A stretch of DNA of 64,000 bases from Enoplolaimus lenunculus. Its lineage: Eukaryota > Nematoda > Enoplea > Enoplida > Thoracostomopsidae. Within the stretch, counting starts at the first letter, position 1, and the number at the start of each line of letters is the position of its first letter. Shown one piece after another: positions 46,701-54,937 of this stretch. The stretch lies in assembly GCA_030248215.1 (NCBI GenBank), contig JASANG010003900.1, positions 248,001-312,000 on the forward strand. Direction: 5' to 3'. The notes beneath the pieces are model-generated. The model was not told the DNA's origin. It searched no databases and saw only the letters and a list, made by a program, of their open reading frames with translations. The position numbers and the translations under genes are program-made.

Positions 46701-49700
46701 GACCGAAGCATGGCACGGATCGTTTTGTAAGTTTATTCAGGGTCGCCGCTAAGCTTTGAGCTTCGTATCTATCATACCCTTGAATTGATCCCGTAGTCAT
46801 TTTGAATTGCGATGTTGACTGTCGTACGCTTGAGCGCAACATTTAGAATTAACGTTTATGCGTAGGCGTAATGTTGGAATAAGATAAAGGCTTAGACACT
46901 TGTTTGTGGCCTAAACCTAACCATGAAGTCTAGAATAAGTTTGAGTCTAATTTTTTTAACAGGGAACGGTGAACGTTAATCGTATTCTACTAGTTTTGGT
47001 CTGTATTTTTTTTGTTACATCAAACGATGCCCATACGGCCGCAGGCCAATCAGGGACAAAACAGTAGAATAAGCATATTGCCAAGCCTAAGCCTAAGCAA
47101 AAAATTAGTCTAAAGCTTACCTTACTCTATTCCAATCCGACGGAACAACGTTCCCTCCGCAAATCTTTTTACATGGGCCATATCGCTAGTCTCGCTAGAA
47201 AAAAATTGTAAGGGTGGCTGAGGTTATCTTGCTGAAACTGGCTTCAATAGAAATCAATTTGGTAAAATTTTCTTACTTTTTTGAAATTTAATAATTTTAA
47301 TTTTCAATTCTTTATTTCATTTGTTAAATCAGCTGTGTTTGAGTTGATATTTTTAGTATAATTCGGTTCGTGTTTCAGAGTGTAACTGTGCGGGGAGAAG
47401 AGCGATTCTTGACAAACGTATACGCAGTCAGGCACAACTTTTGTATGGATTCAGAAGCGGTTGTCAAATGCTTAGACTACGAGTTTATGGCTGATTTTAA
47501 TCCGGCAAATTTAGGTAAACCATCAGTTTCACTGTAAACTACAATGAGGCAATTAAAGTAATTTTGTAACTCAATCTCAGCTGAGTTTATTCTCACTCTG
47601 AGTTGAATTAATTTCAGCCGAGTTGATTAATTAACTCAGAATGAGTTGGATTGAATCAGAATTGTGAGTTCTCTCAGAGTGAGAATCAACTCAACTCAGA
47701 GTGAGTTAAAGTTTAGTGTTATTAACTCAAAATAATCAACTTTCTATCTGAGTTGATTAATTAACTCATTAGAATTAATAGAGTGCGCTTTCGAAAGTTT
47801 ATGAAGCGTAACCAATCACAAATGTTTTCAACCTTAACCCAGTTTCAACTGATACCGTAAACAAATGTTTTCTTAATATTTTTATAAAGTTATTTGCATA
47901 TCTTAATTGCGTTTGAATAATTGCGATAATTTTATTCAAAATTGAATCAAAATAGTAGTTGTCTCATTATTTCCGTAATAATTCTTTCAGAGTTTGCCCA
48001 AAATGGTTCAATTTTGAAAATTTTTTTGCATATTTGAACTTTTCACGAATTTTGTAATCATTTTGTTGGCCAAATTTGGCTCGGGTACATTAATTACCGC
48101 CCCGTATTTGGTCAAACACAAACCATTTGGTATCTCAACCTAAAACGGCTACAAGGTGTCTAATTTTCAGGGCTGGCCCGGTTTGCTTATCCCCAATCAC
48201 ATGCGTTGCCACCGGGAGTCAATCTTGTCGCCCCGCAGCTGCATCAGACACACACGCAACAGCCATCTATTCAACACGCGCCTGTAATCGCAACCTCAAA
48301 TTTGAAGCATCAGCAAAACACTGCACCGTTAATTTCTGTAACTCCGTGTCCGTATTATTCAGGTTTGTTCGTAGTCCGCTTGTGTAAAATTTAAAAGTTT
48401 CAACAAATTAAGCTTAGGCGTCAACCAAGCTTAAAACGTAGCTACTCGTACCTCGGCTTGTATTCTCAAATGTGTGTAACACCTACACTGTAAATTCCAA
48501 TGAGTTGATTAATCAACGCAGACAGAGAGAACGAGCTATTTCGGAATGTTTCTGAGTTAATAACAGTAAACAGTTAGCTCACTGTGAGCTGATTTAATTC
48601 TAGGTCAGTTGATAAATAATTAACTCAGAATGAGTTCATTGAATTCTGGGAACTGAAAGACCTAATTCATAGCACAAACCTCTGAGTGGACTCAACTCAT
48701 TGTGAGTTAAAATAAATTCACTGAAATTTACAGTGTATTACCAGTTGGTGATAGGTGTTGTAACTTTCGAACCAGTGAATGCTGATGCTTAAAATTCAAG
48801 CACATTTTTCACATATGATTTGGTGTCGTGTTATACGAAATTTTGAGTTCAGCAACTGCAATAGTTAATGAGTTTGAAAACCAATTACTAACTGATGATA
48901 GTTGCTAGACACATTTAAGAATATAGGCGCTCGGTGTAGGGTTTTTCGTAATTATCAAATATATATGCAATACTGTAGGAATAAAATATAACTTTTACTA
49001 TTGTCATGAATTACTTAAAACCTGACAGTGTGACCAATTTTGCCTTTATATACAAGTTTCCAATCATCTCGCAGGACTTAGACAAATTTTGCGCTGTGCA
49101 GATTTTTTTGTAAATAAATTGTTAAAATTTTATGTCAAAACTAAAAAAATTAAATATTAATTTGAAAAAAGTTTCAAATTTTTGCAGTCAGTCCACTCGG
49201 TGGTATATCGTCTATAGTGCCGCAAGCATATCATACAGAATCTGTCAACAGTATACCACCTATAATTGATCATTCTACCTTATCTGCCGTTCTTACTCAC
49301 CACTACACTGCACCTGAAACAGTCTCGGCACCGCTGACTGCAAAATTGCAATTTCCTCTACAATCTGCAACACTCGCGCAACAACATCAACAACATCGAG
49401 CAACTTCAACAATTCTTCAAAATTCAGAAACCTTAGTTGAATCACTAACATCTGTAACAAGCCCTGTAGTTCCGGCAAGGCTAACCAGTTCGAGGCTATA
49501 TCCGAGTTCACCTGGACCTCATTCTATCCAACATCACATATCAGTTTCGCCCATTCTTAGCTCAGGGCCTCAACTTAGCCCTGTTATGCTAGACATTAGC
49601 GGTGATAGTTGTTGCACTAACAACAGCAATCAAATGACCAACAATGCTAAAGGTGCTAAACGTCGAAATTCTTCAGATTTGAATCCATCTACGCCAATTT

Positions 49701-52700
49701 CACCGCCTGCGTGTCGCACAGCTACTCCGGTAACTTCCGCGGACAGCTCAGCGTCCCGTGGGACGGCTAGACCTCCGACGACTGTCGCAGACAAGCCCGC
49801 CACTCCGCATCGTCCAAGTAGTCTAGACGTCATTCCAGAAACAACAACAACAACGACAACACAATCAAACGGTTCCCACGCACGGTCTGGAGTACCACAA
49901 GTTCCAACAATCAAAGTAGTTGCACCGCCACCGAATGATCCTTCGCCGCCAAGCGCTCGAAAAGCTTTGATCCCGCCGCCTCTTAGACCCCTGAGCGATG
50001 TCGAATTAGTCGTGACGAGTGGGTCACAGAGCAAAAATAGCAGCTTTACTGATATAACCGGTGCGTTGTTGAGCGCAAAATCAACTGCCGATCCGAGGTA
50101 TGGGATTCAATTTGTTAAATTTACTAAAACATTTGTCTGACAAGGTCGTATCCAGGATTTCAATCCGAGAGGGTATAATTTCAAGTTGAACTTTTCCTTG
50201 CGAGTTCAACTTACGTCGAGTTAAAGTCAATGAGAGTAGCGCTAGATTCGATTCAGATCAGTTGATCTGGATTTTATCCAATTAGAAATTAAGTTTTTAT
50301 TTATGTTTTCAGTATGTTTTCAACTTTGTTACCCAATCACTCTACTAAGAGTAACCCTATTGGTTGAACACGTTTTTTGTACTGTTTTTGCTAATTTTTT
50401 ATTAATTTTTCAAATTTCAATTTTTTTCAGCATTGCAACCGAACCCTATTCGCCAGGTCCGGTGACTCCGTTGGCGAAACAATTTCCGTCGTTGACAGAA
50501 AGTCCAATGCCAGTCATCCAACCGTCCGTTCAACACGATCCTGATCCACACGCAGCTCCGTTGGCGTCGGGGATACTTAAATCTGCGTTTGCGCTTCAAA
50601 ACGAACAAAACAATCACAAGTGAGTCAGCTAATGTTAAGATCAGACGCGGAACGTTATTCTGTGGAATTGCAACAGAGTAAGCTTAAGCTTTAGACTAAC
50701 TTTGTTTATTCTTACGAATATGCTTAGACTACCGTAACGACCCTGTTTTATACATGCGTTAGGGAGCCTAAACTTGATCGCAAAATGTGGTGTATAATGG
50801 TCGTGCAACGACTTACAGTTCCGTCCGTTGCGGTGGAAGCACAGTCCGTCACCGGATAGCATTGAGCCACACTCAGTATACAAAGGGATTTGACAAGTAT
50901 ACGCGGTAGGAAATGAGTGTATATTCGTATAACCTATGCGTCGAATTAACATAAAAGTAATACGAAACAAAAATTGGCAACTGTACACTTTTACTCCCTC
51001 TAGTCCCTGGCTTAAACGGAAAGGTAAACGTGTAGGCTTAGGTAAGCCTTTTTGCCAAACCTAAAGTCTAAGCCTGAGCGTAAACTTAAACCCCTACGTA
51101 GTGAGAAGTGTAGAGAGCTCAAAACTGGTTTAATCCGTAAGCTCACGAATCTGCTTAGGACCACACAAAAAATAGAACAGGATTGAAATTGACATATGGT
51201 CCCCTATTCTCAAATATGTGTAGCACCTATGACCAGTTGGTGATAAGTCTTGTAACTTTCGAACCCCAGTGAATACTGAGTTCAGCATATTTTACGCATA
51301 TGATTTGCTCTCTTCGCGTGCCATTTTGAGTTAAACAACTGCAATAGTTAATGAGTTTGAAAGCCTATTACTAACTGATGATAGTTGCTATACTCATTTG
51401 AGAATACAAGCTATGGTTTTATAGAATAAACTTTTTAGTTGGAAAATTGTTGGCAGTGGTCGCGAAGCCGATCGGCAGTTGACCGCGTACCAAGAAATGG
51501 CAATGCGAGCGACAAAAGCAATCGCAGAAGCACCGTCTGGACCAAGAGTACCAAATTCTGAATTTTCCGGCTTCGGCCTGTCAAAAACTGCACCTGCAAG
51601 CGTGTTGCAAGCACAATTCGCTGCGATGCGTGCAAAAATGCAAGCACAAGCATGCGGAAACGCAGCCAATCAGGATTGTTTAGAGGTATTGCGATAGTTT
51701 TATTGGACAGCCAATCAGAATTGTTTGGCAGTATTGCCATAGTTTTATTGGACAGCCAATCACAATTGTTTAGCGGTATTGCGATAGTTTTATTGGACAG
51801 CCAATCAGAATTGTTTAGAGGTATTGCGATAGTTTTATTGGACAACGGTGCGCCGAACAGCGCCGTGGTTATGACTTCAGTTAGGAACGAGGGTATGTGC
51901 TAAAAAGAAAGTTATTATATAACCTGTTGAAAAGGTTTTTTCTGGTCTTCAGAAATTTCAGGATGCGGTATATTTCGTCGATTCGACCCTTGTATACACC
52001 CCTGGCACTGATCGGATGGCGACGGATACCTAATTCAAAATTCCTTTATATTAGGGACACTGCTTTATTGAAGCATTATTAGTGATTTTCCGATCGTGTC
52101 TTAAAAGCTTAATATTTATTACTTTTTTGGATGTCGGTTAGCCTATTTCAGAGAGAGTCAATTTGGCTCACCATTTTTTGCAGTGTAGAATTACTTTGGT
52201 GTATTATCACAATTATGATACGGGAACAAAACTTTAGTTGTTTTTAGGAGGATGAAGAAGGAACTGACGATATTACAGATGAGCCCTATTTTGCGGCAGC
52301 TGGCAAACAGAATATTGGTCAGTTCCGGTTGGGTCAATTGGTATCCAACCAATCTTGGCTTGTACTGTTAACAAGTCCGTATCTGGAGGGAACCCAAGCG
52401 GTGCTCAGTCACCCCCCTAAAACATTTTGGCCCTTATAGAAAATTTTCAACCTTGCTAGTATTAAGTATCGAAAACCCTTGTGCGCCTCGTCTAAAAATG
52501 TTTAGCCTCCGCTAGCAAGGCGAGCTGGCTACGGGCCTGAATTTTAATTAATGATTTGTTATCAAACATTATAAACTGAACCAGCCAATAAAAGAATAAA
52601 TCGCACGCAGGGTTTGCGTTACCGCTAGTCTTTAAATTGTATCCTAAGCTTCGTATCCTTTTAGAGCTTATTTTGTGCACTGTCTATAAATATGTTCAAG

Positions 52701-54777
52701 ATATACTACCAGTTTGTCCCATGTAAATTATTAGGGACTACTCAACTGGGAAACATGGAGACTGCAGGACTAGACACTAAAAGGCTACGCTTAGGTGTAC
52801 GGCCCATATTGTCAAATGTGTGTATAGCAACTATCATCAGTTAGTAATACGTTTTCAAACACACTAACTATTGTCGTTGTTGAACTTGAAATTTTGACAG
52901 GAGAATATGCGAAAATGTGCTAAATTTTGAACCTCAGCAGTCACCAGTTCAAAAGTTACAAGACCTATTACCAACTATTGATAGGTGCTACACACATCTG
53001 AGAATACGGGCCTACGTTTAAGCTTATGTTTAAGGTTCGTGCTTAACCTAATTATTAAGCTTATACTGGTGCTTAGGCGTAGTATTAATTTTATGTTTAG
53101 GTTTGCGTTTAGTCGAAGACTGACGCTTAGGATTAGTGAGGCAGGCGCTTATACCTACTTAACCTGGCCGCTAATTCCTACCTTAACCCTCGACAATTAT
53201 CAATCGCAAACAGACCCGGGGGGAGGAAGTCTTATAAAATTGATTTTTTTTAGATTTGTCAAGCACATTCTATTTTGAATCGTTGACAAAACCAAAGAAT
53301 CCAACTGAATGCGGATTTAAATTCAACCGAGAAACTGATGATATTAATTTATTGTTGACAATATTTAATTTGACACGTTACGAGGAGACGTTTCGACAAG
53401 AAGAGGTCAGTATAAAACTGTAAACATTTGCCCGTGAGCCAATCAGAATTGTATTAAGTGGGTAGAGATTTTCTTACCCCGCGCTGCGGTATACCAGCGG
53501 AAATTTTATTTTCGTTTTGCCGGCGTGTATACCCGCGTCAACATTTTTTCATCCATCCTGCGTTTACGCGCGGGTAGCGTGCAGCTCTGGGGCAAATGTA
53601 TGTATAGAACAGGGCCGTAACAGTAGTATACGCATGTTTCTAAAACTAAACCTAGACGTAATCAAAAAAACAAGTTTAAAGCTTAAGCTTACTCTATTGC
53701 TGTTCCACAGAAAAACGATATCAACTGATCTTTGCATGTGCCGCATTGTGCAACGTTCTTATACTCTTTGAATTTAGAATTTTAGTAGCAAAGTTGAATT
53801 TTAACTTTGTAAAGCTAGGCGTACAGCTCAATAGTCTTACAAATTGTATCTAAAATACAAAACGCTTTAAACGTTTTGAAAAACACCGATTCTATTCATA
53901 TTCTCAGCGAAAATTTAATTGAAATGTGTGGATGAATGTACAAGGTAAAGTGTATGTAAAGCAGCGATGCCATACATGTAAGCATATACCACTACGTCAA
54001 AGAAATCGACCCCATACTGTAGTTTGTAGCATACTTAACTCGTGTTCAACAGCGCCGAAGTTCAATTTCTGACATGGTCCTTAACTTTGGACAAACCTTC
54101 GAACACGGGTCGTGCAGATCGTACAGTTCCAACATTAACACATTTTACAGCAATTTTTTTTGACATTTTAGATTGATCTTGAGACGCTGCTGGAGATGAC
54201 TGAAGACGATTTGAAAGAGATTGGATTGAAGTTTTCGCATCGGCGCAAGCTTAGCCTTGCGATTCAAAGTAAGATTTCATGGTTAATAGTATCTGCTTTA
54301 ATATCGAAAGAAATAGTTCAATATGCTTATTTGCGAGTCAAAGTAAGATTTATAATTTTTAAAATAATTTGCTTTAATATTGACAACAACAAATCAAAAT
54401 GATTTTGACCTTTGATGAAATTTGCTATTTTTTTCGTTTCAGTTTTCTGATTTAAGCAACGTTTTGTTTATACTACAGTTTATCATACCTCAAAGGCGGA
54501 CCCGGGCAAAACTGAAAACGAGTCCAGCGGCCCAGAGAAAAATTTTGGGCCCACGCAGAAAAGTGTCGGCGTCGCACGCGTAGGCTATACTGTATGACCC
54601 TCTTGAAACCATATTCTGGCTAGTAAGACTGCTCTGAAGGTAGCGAATAGCAACAGTGAAGAGTATAGTAATAGATTTTTAAGTAAGTTTGAAAGTTTAC
54701 AAAATTTAAAATTATATTTTATTTCAGAGATCAAGAAAGAATGCGAAATGGGCGCGGATACAGTTTATTTAGGTTGA
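31727..54777 (+). CDS. BicC: Bicaudal-C RNA-binding protein, complete 18-exon gene
   Basis: Coding exons: 31727-31735, 32519-32630, 34435-34560, 40649-40728, 42232-42390, 43440-43577, 44740-44874, 45498-45701, 46592-46726, 47379-47514, 48171-48362, 49188-50097, 50431-50619, 51439-51685, 52248-52317, 53254-53405, 54172-54268, 54728-54777. Together they give 3141 nt, 1046 residues and a TGA stop, with no phase conflict. Residues about 35-109 form the first KH module (AQISWPSRLKIGAK, DPHVKIIG). Residues 110-200 are KH2, with HSHIIGKQG and TGCHIHFPDSNR almost as in vertebrate BICC1. Residues 209-253 are a KH-like fold. Residues 254-330 are KH3, with GEDG in the loop, followed by a second KH-like fold to about 411. 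A Ser/Thr/Pro linker follows. NSEFSGFGLSKT matches the conserved WSGLGFSKS box. SAM is about 976-1038 (DDLKEIGLKF). BicC binds mRNAs, recruits CCR4-NOT and polymerises through SAM. The 3-residue first exon is the least certain part. Confidence 0.93.
31777..31957 (-). mobile_element. degenerate telomere-cored MITE, type B
   Basis: AATAGAGTAAGCTTAAGCTT, then TTAGGC-like words, and ATATCTTTATGCTACTGTAC. The termini are too decayed to place. Intron 1 of BicC. Confidence 0.55.
32000..32126 (-). repeat. half of a telomere-cored MITE
   Basis: TTCTTACGTTTAGGCTTAGG, then GGAATATGCTTATACTACTG and CTGATCTGTACATTGGC. Only the left-type terminus is present. Intron 1 of BicC. Confidence 0.55.
32663..32707. 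repeat. K-family short palindrome
   Basis: AAGCTGGACCGCTCCACATA then CGTATTTCGGGCAACTTTCC. Intron 2 of BicC. Confidence 0.6.
33300..33345. repeat. (TGTA)n microsatellite
   Basis: Seven to eight TGTA/TATG units, slightly degenerate. Intron 2 of BicC. Confidence 0.85.
34131..34339 (+). mobile_element. telomere-cored MITE, type B, perfect 8-bp target duplication
   Basis: CGCCAATGTAAAGAACAGGG to CCCCTGATCTTAAGATGTGCC with GAAAATTT on both sides (34123-34130 and 34340-34347). CCTAAG array with spacer GCGTAAGAATGAGCACATTC. Intron 2 of BicC, about 95 bp before exon 3. Confidence 0.94.
34690..35158. mobile_element. E-family element with triplicated body
   Basis: Three tandem copies of a roughly 110-bp block starting GTAAATTTCAGTGATG and containing CTGAGTTAGGACTATCAGAA. 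Followed by a standard E right end (GGAATTTACAGTGT). Confidence 0.8.
35788..36036. mobile_element. E-family MITE
   Basis: GAGTGTAAATTGCTGATTTT to TGAAATTTACTGTGTATG with ACTCAGAATGAGTTGAAT interior. Confidence 0.65.
36317..36575. mobile_element. E-family MITE
   Basis: CACTGTAAATTCCAGTGATT to TCGGAATTTAGTGTG, interior ACTCAGAGTGAGTTGAATCC. Confidence 0.7.
36650..36832. mobile_element. I-family MITE
   Basis: GAGCCGATAGTCAAGTGGGG to CAGCTGGCTATGGGCCTG, with TTGAAAACCCTTGAATGCCC inside. Confidence 0.65.
37150..37338 (-). mobile_element. telomere-cored MITE, type C, near-perfect target duplication
   Basis: GGCCCACGTATACAACAGTG to ATATATACATGGGAC. Flanks TGCCAGTC (37142-37149) and TGCCAGTT (37339-37346) match at 7 of 8. 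Interior GTAATAGAGTCAGTTTAAGC, then TTAGGC units and GGAATACGCTTATACTACTG. Confidence 0.9.
37517..37670. mobile_element. I-family MITE, diverged
   Basis: CAGGCCAATAGCCAGAGAAG to GCTGGCTACGGGCTTG. Intron 3 of BicC. Confidence 0.6.
37795..37990. repeat. D-family repeat
   Basis: TTATGTGTAATACCTTTTAC at the left; AACTGATGATAGTTGCTGTA at the right. The middle has CACATTTTTCACATATGGTT and ACTGCAATAGTTAGCGAGTT. Confidence 0.7.
38139..38298. mobile_element. I-family MITE, hAT-like
   Basis: CGGGCCCGTAGCCAATGGGG to GAGCTGCCTACGGGCCTG. Flanks ATATCAGA (38131-38138) and ATATCAAG (38299-38306) share six bases. Interior TTGAAAACCCTTGAATGCCC. Confidence 0.82.
38520..38670. repeat. I-family relic
   Basis: CCCTTAAAAAATTTAACCCT, CCCCTCCTGAAAAAATTTTT and GAGCTGTCTATCGGCCT recall the I interior and right end. 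Confidence 0.4.
38957..39471 (+). CDS. orphan exon-like ORF inside BicC intron 3
   Basis: An open frame from an acceptor-like gcttcag (38950-38956) to TATTGG followed by gtaagg, a strong donor (39472). The first ATG is at 38971; unspliced, the frame runs on to 201 codons (39576). The product is Ser/Thr/Asn-rich with basic stretches (RRDQNPT, FHSRRIASLNADGTVRK) and no recognised domain. It is not a cassette exon of BicC: entering from exon 3 (phase 1) gives an immediate TGA. It could be a nested gene's first exon, an exonised retrocopy or chance. Evidence is length, composition and the donor only. Confidence 0.35.
39655..39765. repeat. D-family fragment
   Basis: TGCTATACCCATTTGAGAATAT is the D right end; upstream CAAGTCAGCAGATCC is diverged. 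Confidence 0.45.
39825..39965. repeat. J-family repeat fragment
   Basis: GGTAGAACCAAGAGTGGATG and ACAAGAGTGTGCAACTACTG, then GGGCGTTGCATTTTTG. Confidence 0.6.
40061..40315. mobile_element. J-family foldback element
   Basis: GACCCCCCTTAAAAAAGGGG at the left and CCCCCTTTATTTTGGGGAGG at the right. Between them the arms face each other: CGAAAACGCAACGCGTGCCG against CCCAGCGCGCGTTGCATTTT, and CACACTCTTGTTA against AACAAGAGTATGC. Confidence 0.75.
40424..40545. repeat. J-family half element
   Basis: GACCCCCCATAATGAGGGGG, CCAAAACGCAACGAGTGCTG, then ACTCTTGTTTAAGGGATCAT. One arm only, about 100 bp before BicC exon 4. Confidence 0.6.
41020..41270. repeat. 25-bp minisatellite in BicC intron 4
   Basis: Ten copies of CCTGGGTCGATCTGAAAGAAGTGTC. 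The first and last copies carry GTTGTGAA instead of GATCTGAA, so the inner copies are a homogenised expansion between two older edge units. The long minus-strand ORFs over it are repeat translations. Confidence 0.96.
41422..41625 (+). mobile_element. telomere-cored MITE, type B, perfect 8-bp target duplication
   Basis: GGCCAATATAAAGAGCAGGG to CTCTGATTTTTACATAGGTC, flanked by AAACGCAC on both sides (41414-41421 and 41626-41633). Short CCTAAG core. Intron 4 of BicC. Confidence 0.95.
41777..41870. repeat. near-pure TTAGGC array without clear transposon ends
   Basis: About 15 units of TTAGGC with one variant (TTTGGC). It is bounded by ATACGCTTAGGG on the left and TTAAGCCAACAAAAGG on the right. 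The MITE termini are not visible within 150 bp. Intron 4 of BicC. Confidence 0.9.
41987..42192. mobile_element. G-family MITE just before BicC exon 5
   Basis: AAGGGATGTGCTATACTTTC to GAGTATAGCGCAACCCTAA. GC-rich interior with facing CGTCGCCGCACGCCGC and GCGGCGTCCGGTGGCAC blocks. It ends about 40 bp before the exon 5 acceptor. Confidence 0.8.
42445..42590. repeat. 31-33-bp tandem repeat in BicC intron 5
   Basis: Four copies of TGGGCGGAGTTTAAATAATT plus TTTCAAAAAA, alternating GTTTAAAT and GTTGAAAT. It starts about 55 bp after the exon 5 donor. Confidence 0.93.
42623..42813 (-). mobile_element. telomere-cored MITE, type B
   Basis: GGCCAATTTAAAAATCAGGG to TTCTATACATTGGCC. Interior GCAATAGAGTAAGCTTAAGC and GGAATATGCTTATATTACTG. 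The flanks ACAAATTT and GTAAATTA only partly agree. Confidence 0.88.
43040..43217 (+). mobile_element. telomere-cored MITE, type B
   Basis: GGCCAATGTAAACAACAGGA to CCCCTGATCTTTACGTGGGACC. Short decayed core. An isolated terminus GCCAATGTATAGAACAG lies just upstream at about 43004. Confidence 0.88.
43735..44045. repeat. about 21-bp minisatellite in BicC intron 6
   Basis: About 14 copies of CCCTCCCTCGCATTGTATATA with regular variants (CTCTCCC, GTAGATA). The ORFs on both strands over it are artefacts. Confidence 0.94.
44064..44475 (+). repeat. F-family copy, ends eroded, internal deletion or exchange
   Basis: GAGGAGGACTGATATTTATT and TATTCGGTTACGGACTGTTA match the F left half. GACTCTATCCACAAACGGAT and TTGATTGGGACTCAAAATGG match the right half. 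The terminal CTACAG motif is lost. Confidence 0.6.
44503..44704. repeat. D-family repeat
   Basis: TTCTCAAATATGTATAGCAC at the left, ACATTTGAGCGAATA at the right, with TCATCAACTGGTGATTGG near the right end. It ends about 35 bp before BicC exon 7. Confidence 0.7.
45053..45218. repeat. I-family relic
   Basis: TAAATTTTGGCTCCCTGCC and AGTAGAGCCGACTATGAGTCTG; degenerate I ends. A second relic follows at about 45316-45415. Confidence 0.4.
45787..46168 (+). mobile_element. F-family MITE
   Basis: CTGTATTGACTCGAATAAAA to CTTATTTTGGTCACTACAG. Interior GGTTACAGACTGTTATTATT and GCGAAACTTGAGCAATAATG. Intron 8 of BicC. Confidence 0.8.
46300..46420 (-). repeat. degenerate telomere-cored MITE
   Basis: GGGCTTAGGTTTAGGAAGAT, TTGGCTTAGGCGTGGGCCTA and TACACTGTTACCGTTCTCAT; only the left-type landmarks survive. 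Confidence 0.5.
46430..46548. mobile_element. G-family MITE
   Basis: CTTAGGGTTGCGCTATACTT to AAGTATAGCCCGACCCTTAG with GTGACGGACGGCGCC inside. It ends about 45 bp before BicC exon 9. Confidence 0.85.
47044..47179 (+). mobile_element. telomere-cored MITE, type B, short core
   Basis: GGCCAATCAGGGACAAAACA to TCTTTTTACATGGGCC. Only two CCTAAG units remain between AGAATAAGCATATTGCC and AATTAGTCTAAAGC. Confidence 0.85.
47556..47790. mobile_element. E-family MITE
   Basis: ATTTTGTAACTCAATCTCAG to TTAGAATTAATAGAGTG with TGATTAATTAACTCAGAATG inside; termini diverged. Confidence 0.6.
48459..48928. repeat. D-family repeat split by an E-family MITE
   Basis: The left part, TTCTCAAATGTGTGTAACAC, stops at 48485. 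The right part resumes at 48736 with TATTACCAGTTGGTGATAGG. Joined at the TA the two read as an uninterrupted D copy. Confidence 0.85.
48486..48735. mobile_element. E-family MITE with TA target, nested in D
   Basis: CACTGTAAATTCCAATGAGT to CACTGAAATTTACAGTG, with TA at 48484-48485 and 48736-48737. It shows E moves as a unit with a 2-bp TA duplication, as mariner-type elements do. Confidence 0.9.
50625..50758 (-). mobile_element. telomere-cored MITE, type B, core nearly lost
   Basis: TAATGTTAAGATCAGACGCG, GCAACAGAGTAAGCTTAAGC, GAATATGCTTAGACTACCG and CCTGTTTTATACATGCG. It starts about 5 bp after the BicC exon 13 donor. Confidence 0.75.
51010..51110. repeat. degenerate TTAGGC-like stretch
   Basis: GTAGGCTTAGGTAAGCC and CTAAAGTCTAAGCCTGAGCG without ends. 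Intron 13 of BicC. Confidence 0.4.
51206..51414. repeat. D-family repeat
   Basis: TTCTCAAATATGTGTAGCAC to CTCATTTGAGAATACAAGC. It ends about 25 bp before the exon 14 acceptor. Confidence 0.75.
51665..51842 (+). repeat. 45-bp tandem repeat starting in BicC exon 14 and running into intron 14
   Basis: Four copies of a unit GCCAATCAGAATTGTTTAGA then GGTATTGCGATAGTTTTATT then GGACA. The first copy covers the exon 14 end (GATTGTTTAGAG) and its donor GTATTG. Each later copy repeats the donor-like GTATTG. Translation past the first donor meets TAG within four codons. Confidence 0.95.
52140..52186. repeat. solo terminus of the 177-bp palindromic MITE
   Basis: CCTATTTCAGAGAGAGTCAA then TTTGGCTCACCATTTTTTGC, matching the right end at 23090-23142. 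No left end is found. Intron 14 of BicC. Confidence 0.75.
52376..52539. mobile_element. I-family MITE
   Basis: GTCCGTATCTGGAGGGAACC to GAGCTGGCTACGGGCCTG with TCGAAAACCCTTGTGCGCC inside. Intron 15 of BicC. Confidence 0.6.
52806..53012. repeat. D-family repeat, inverted
   Basis: CCATATTGTCAAATGTGTGT at the left and TGCTACACACATCTGAGAAT at the right. The interior is the reverse of the 51206 copy. A degenerate TTAGGC stretch follows to about 53140. Confidence 0.7.
53591..53742 (+). mobile_element. telomere-cored MITE, type C/B hybrid ends
   Basis: The left end is C-like (GGCAAATGTATGTATAGAAC, AGGGCCGTAACAGTAGTATA). The right end is B-like (CCACAGAAAAACGATATCAA, CTGATCTTTGCATGTGCC). Core lost. 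Intron 16 of BicC. Confidence 0.8.
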
Positions 54778-54937
54778 CGCGGGTCGTTTTTGAATGTTTT
54801 TAGATTGAGTTTTAGGAAAAGGTTTTAAGGGTTTAAGCTAAACTTTAGTTTTGATTTTAGATATAAAAGTGCTGCTCAGAAACTATACAGCTTTTACAAT
54901 TGATTAAGTTTAAATTATTTTCAAAGTTAAGCAGTAC

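Noticed and set aside
46588-46842. 84-codon minus-strand ORF
   Set aside because: Antisense shadow of BicC exon 9.
49293-50034. Minus-strand ORFs of 72 and 134 codons
   Set aside because: They lie opposite the large BicC exon 12 and are antisense shadows of its Ser/Thr/Pro codons.
51686-51898. Possible extra BicC exon LLDNGAPNSAVVMTSVRNEG after the 45-bp repeats
   Set aside because: The frame is open, but neither entry nor exit phase fits the neighbouring exons; direct joining of 51685 to 52248 fits perfectly.
51652-51903. 83-codon ORF with repeated IAIVLLDSQSELF words
   Set aside because: Out-of-frame reading of the 45-bp repeat that starts in BicC exon 14.
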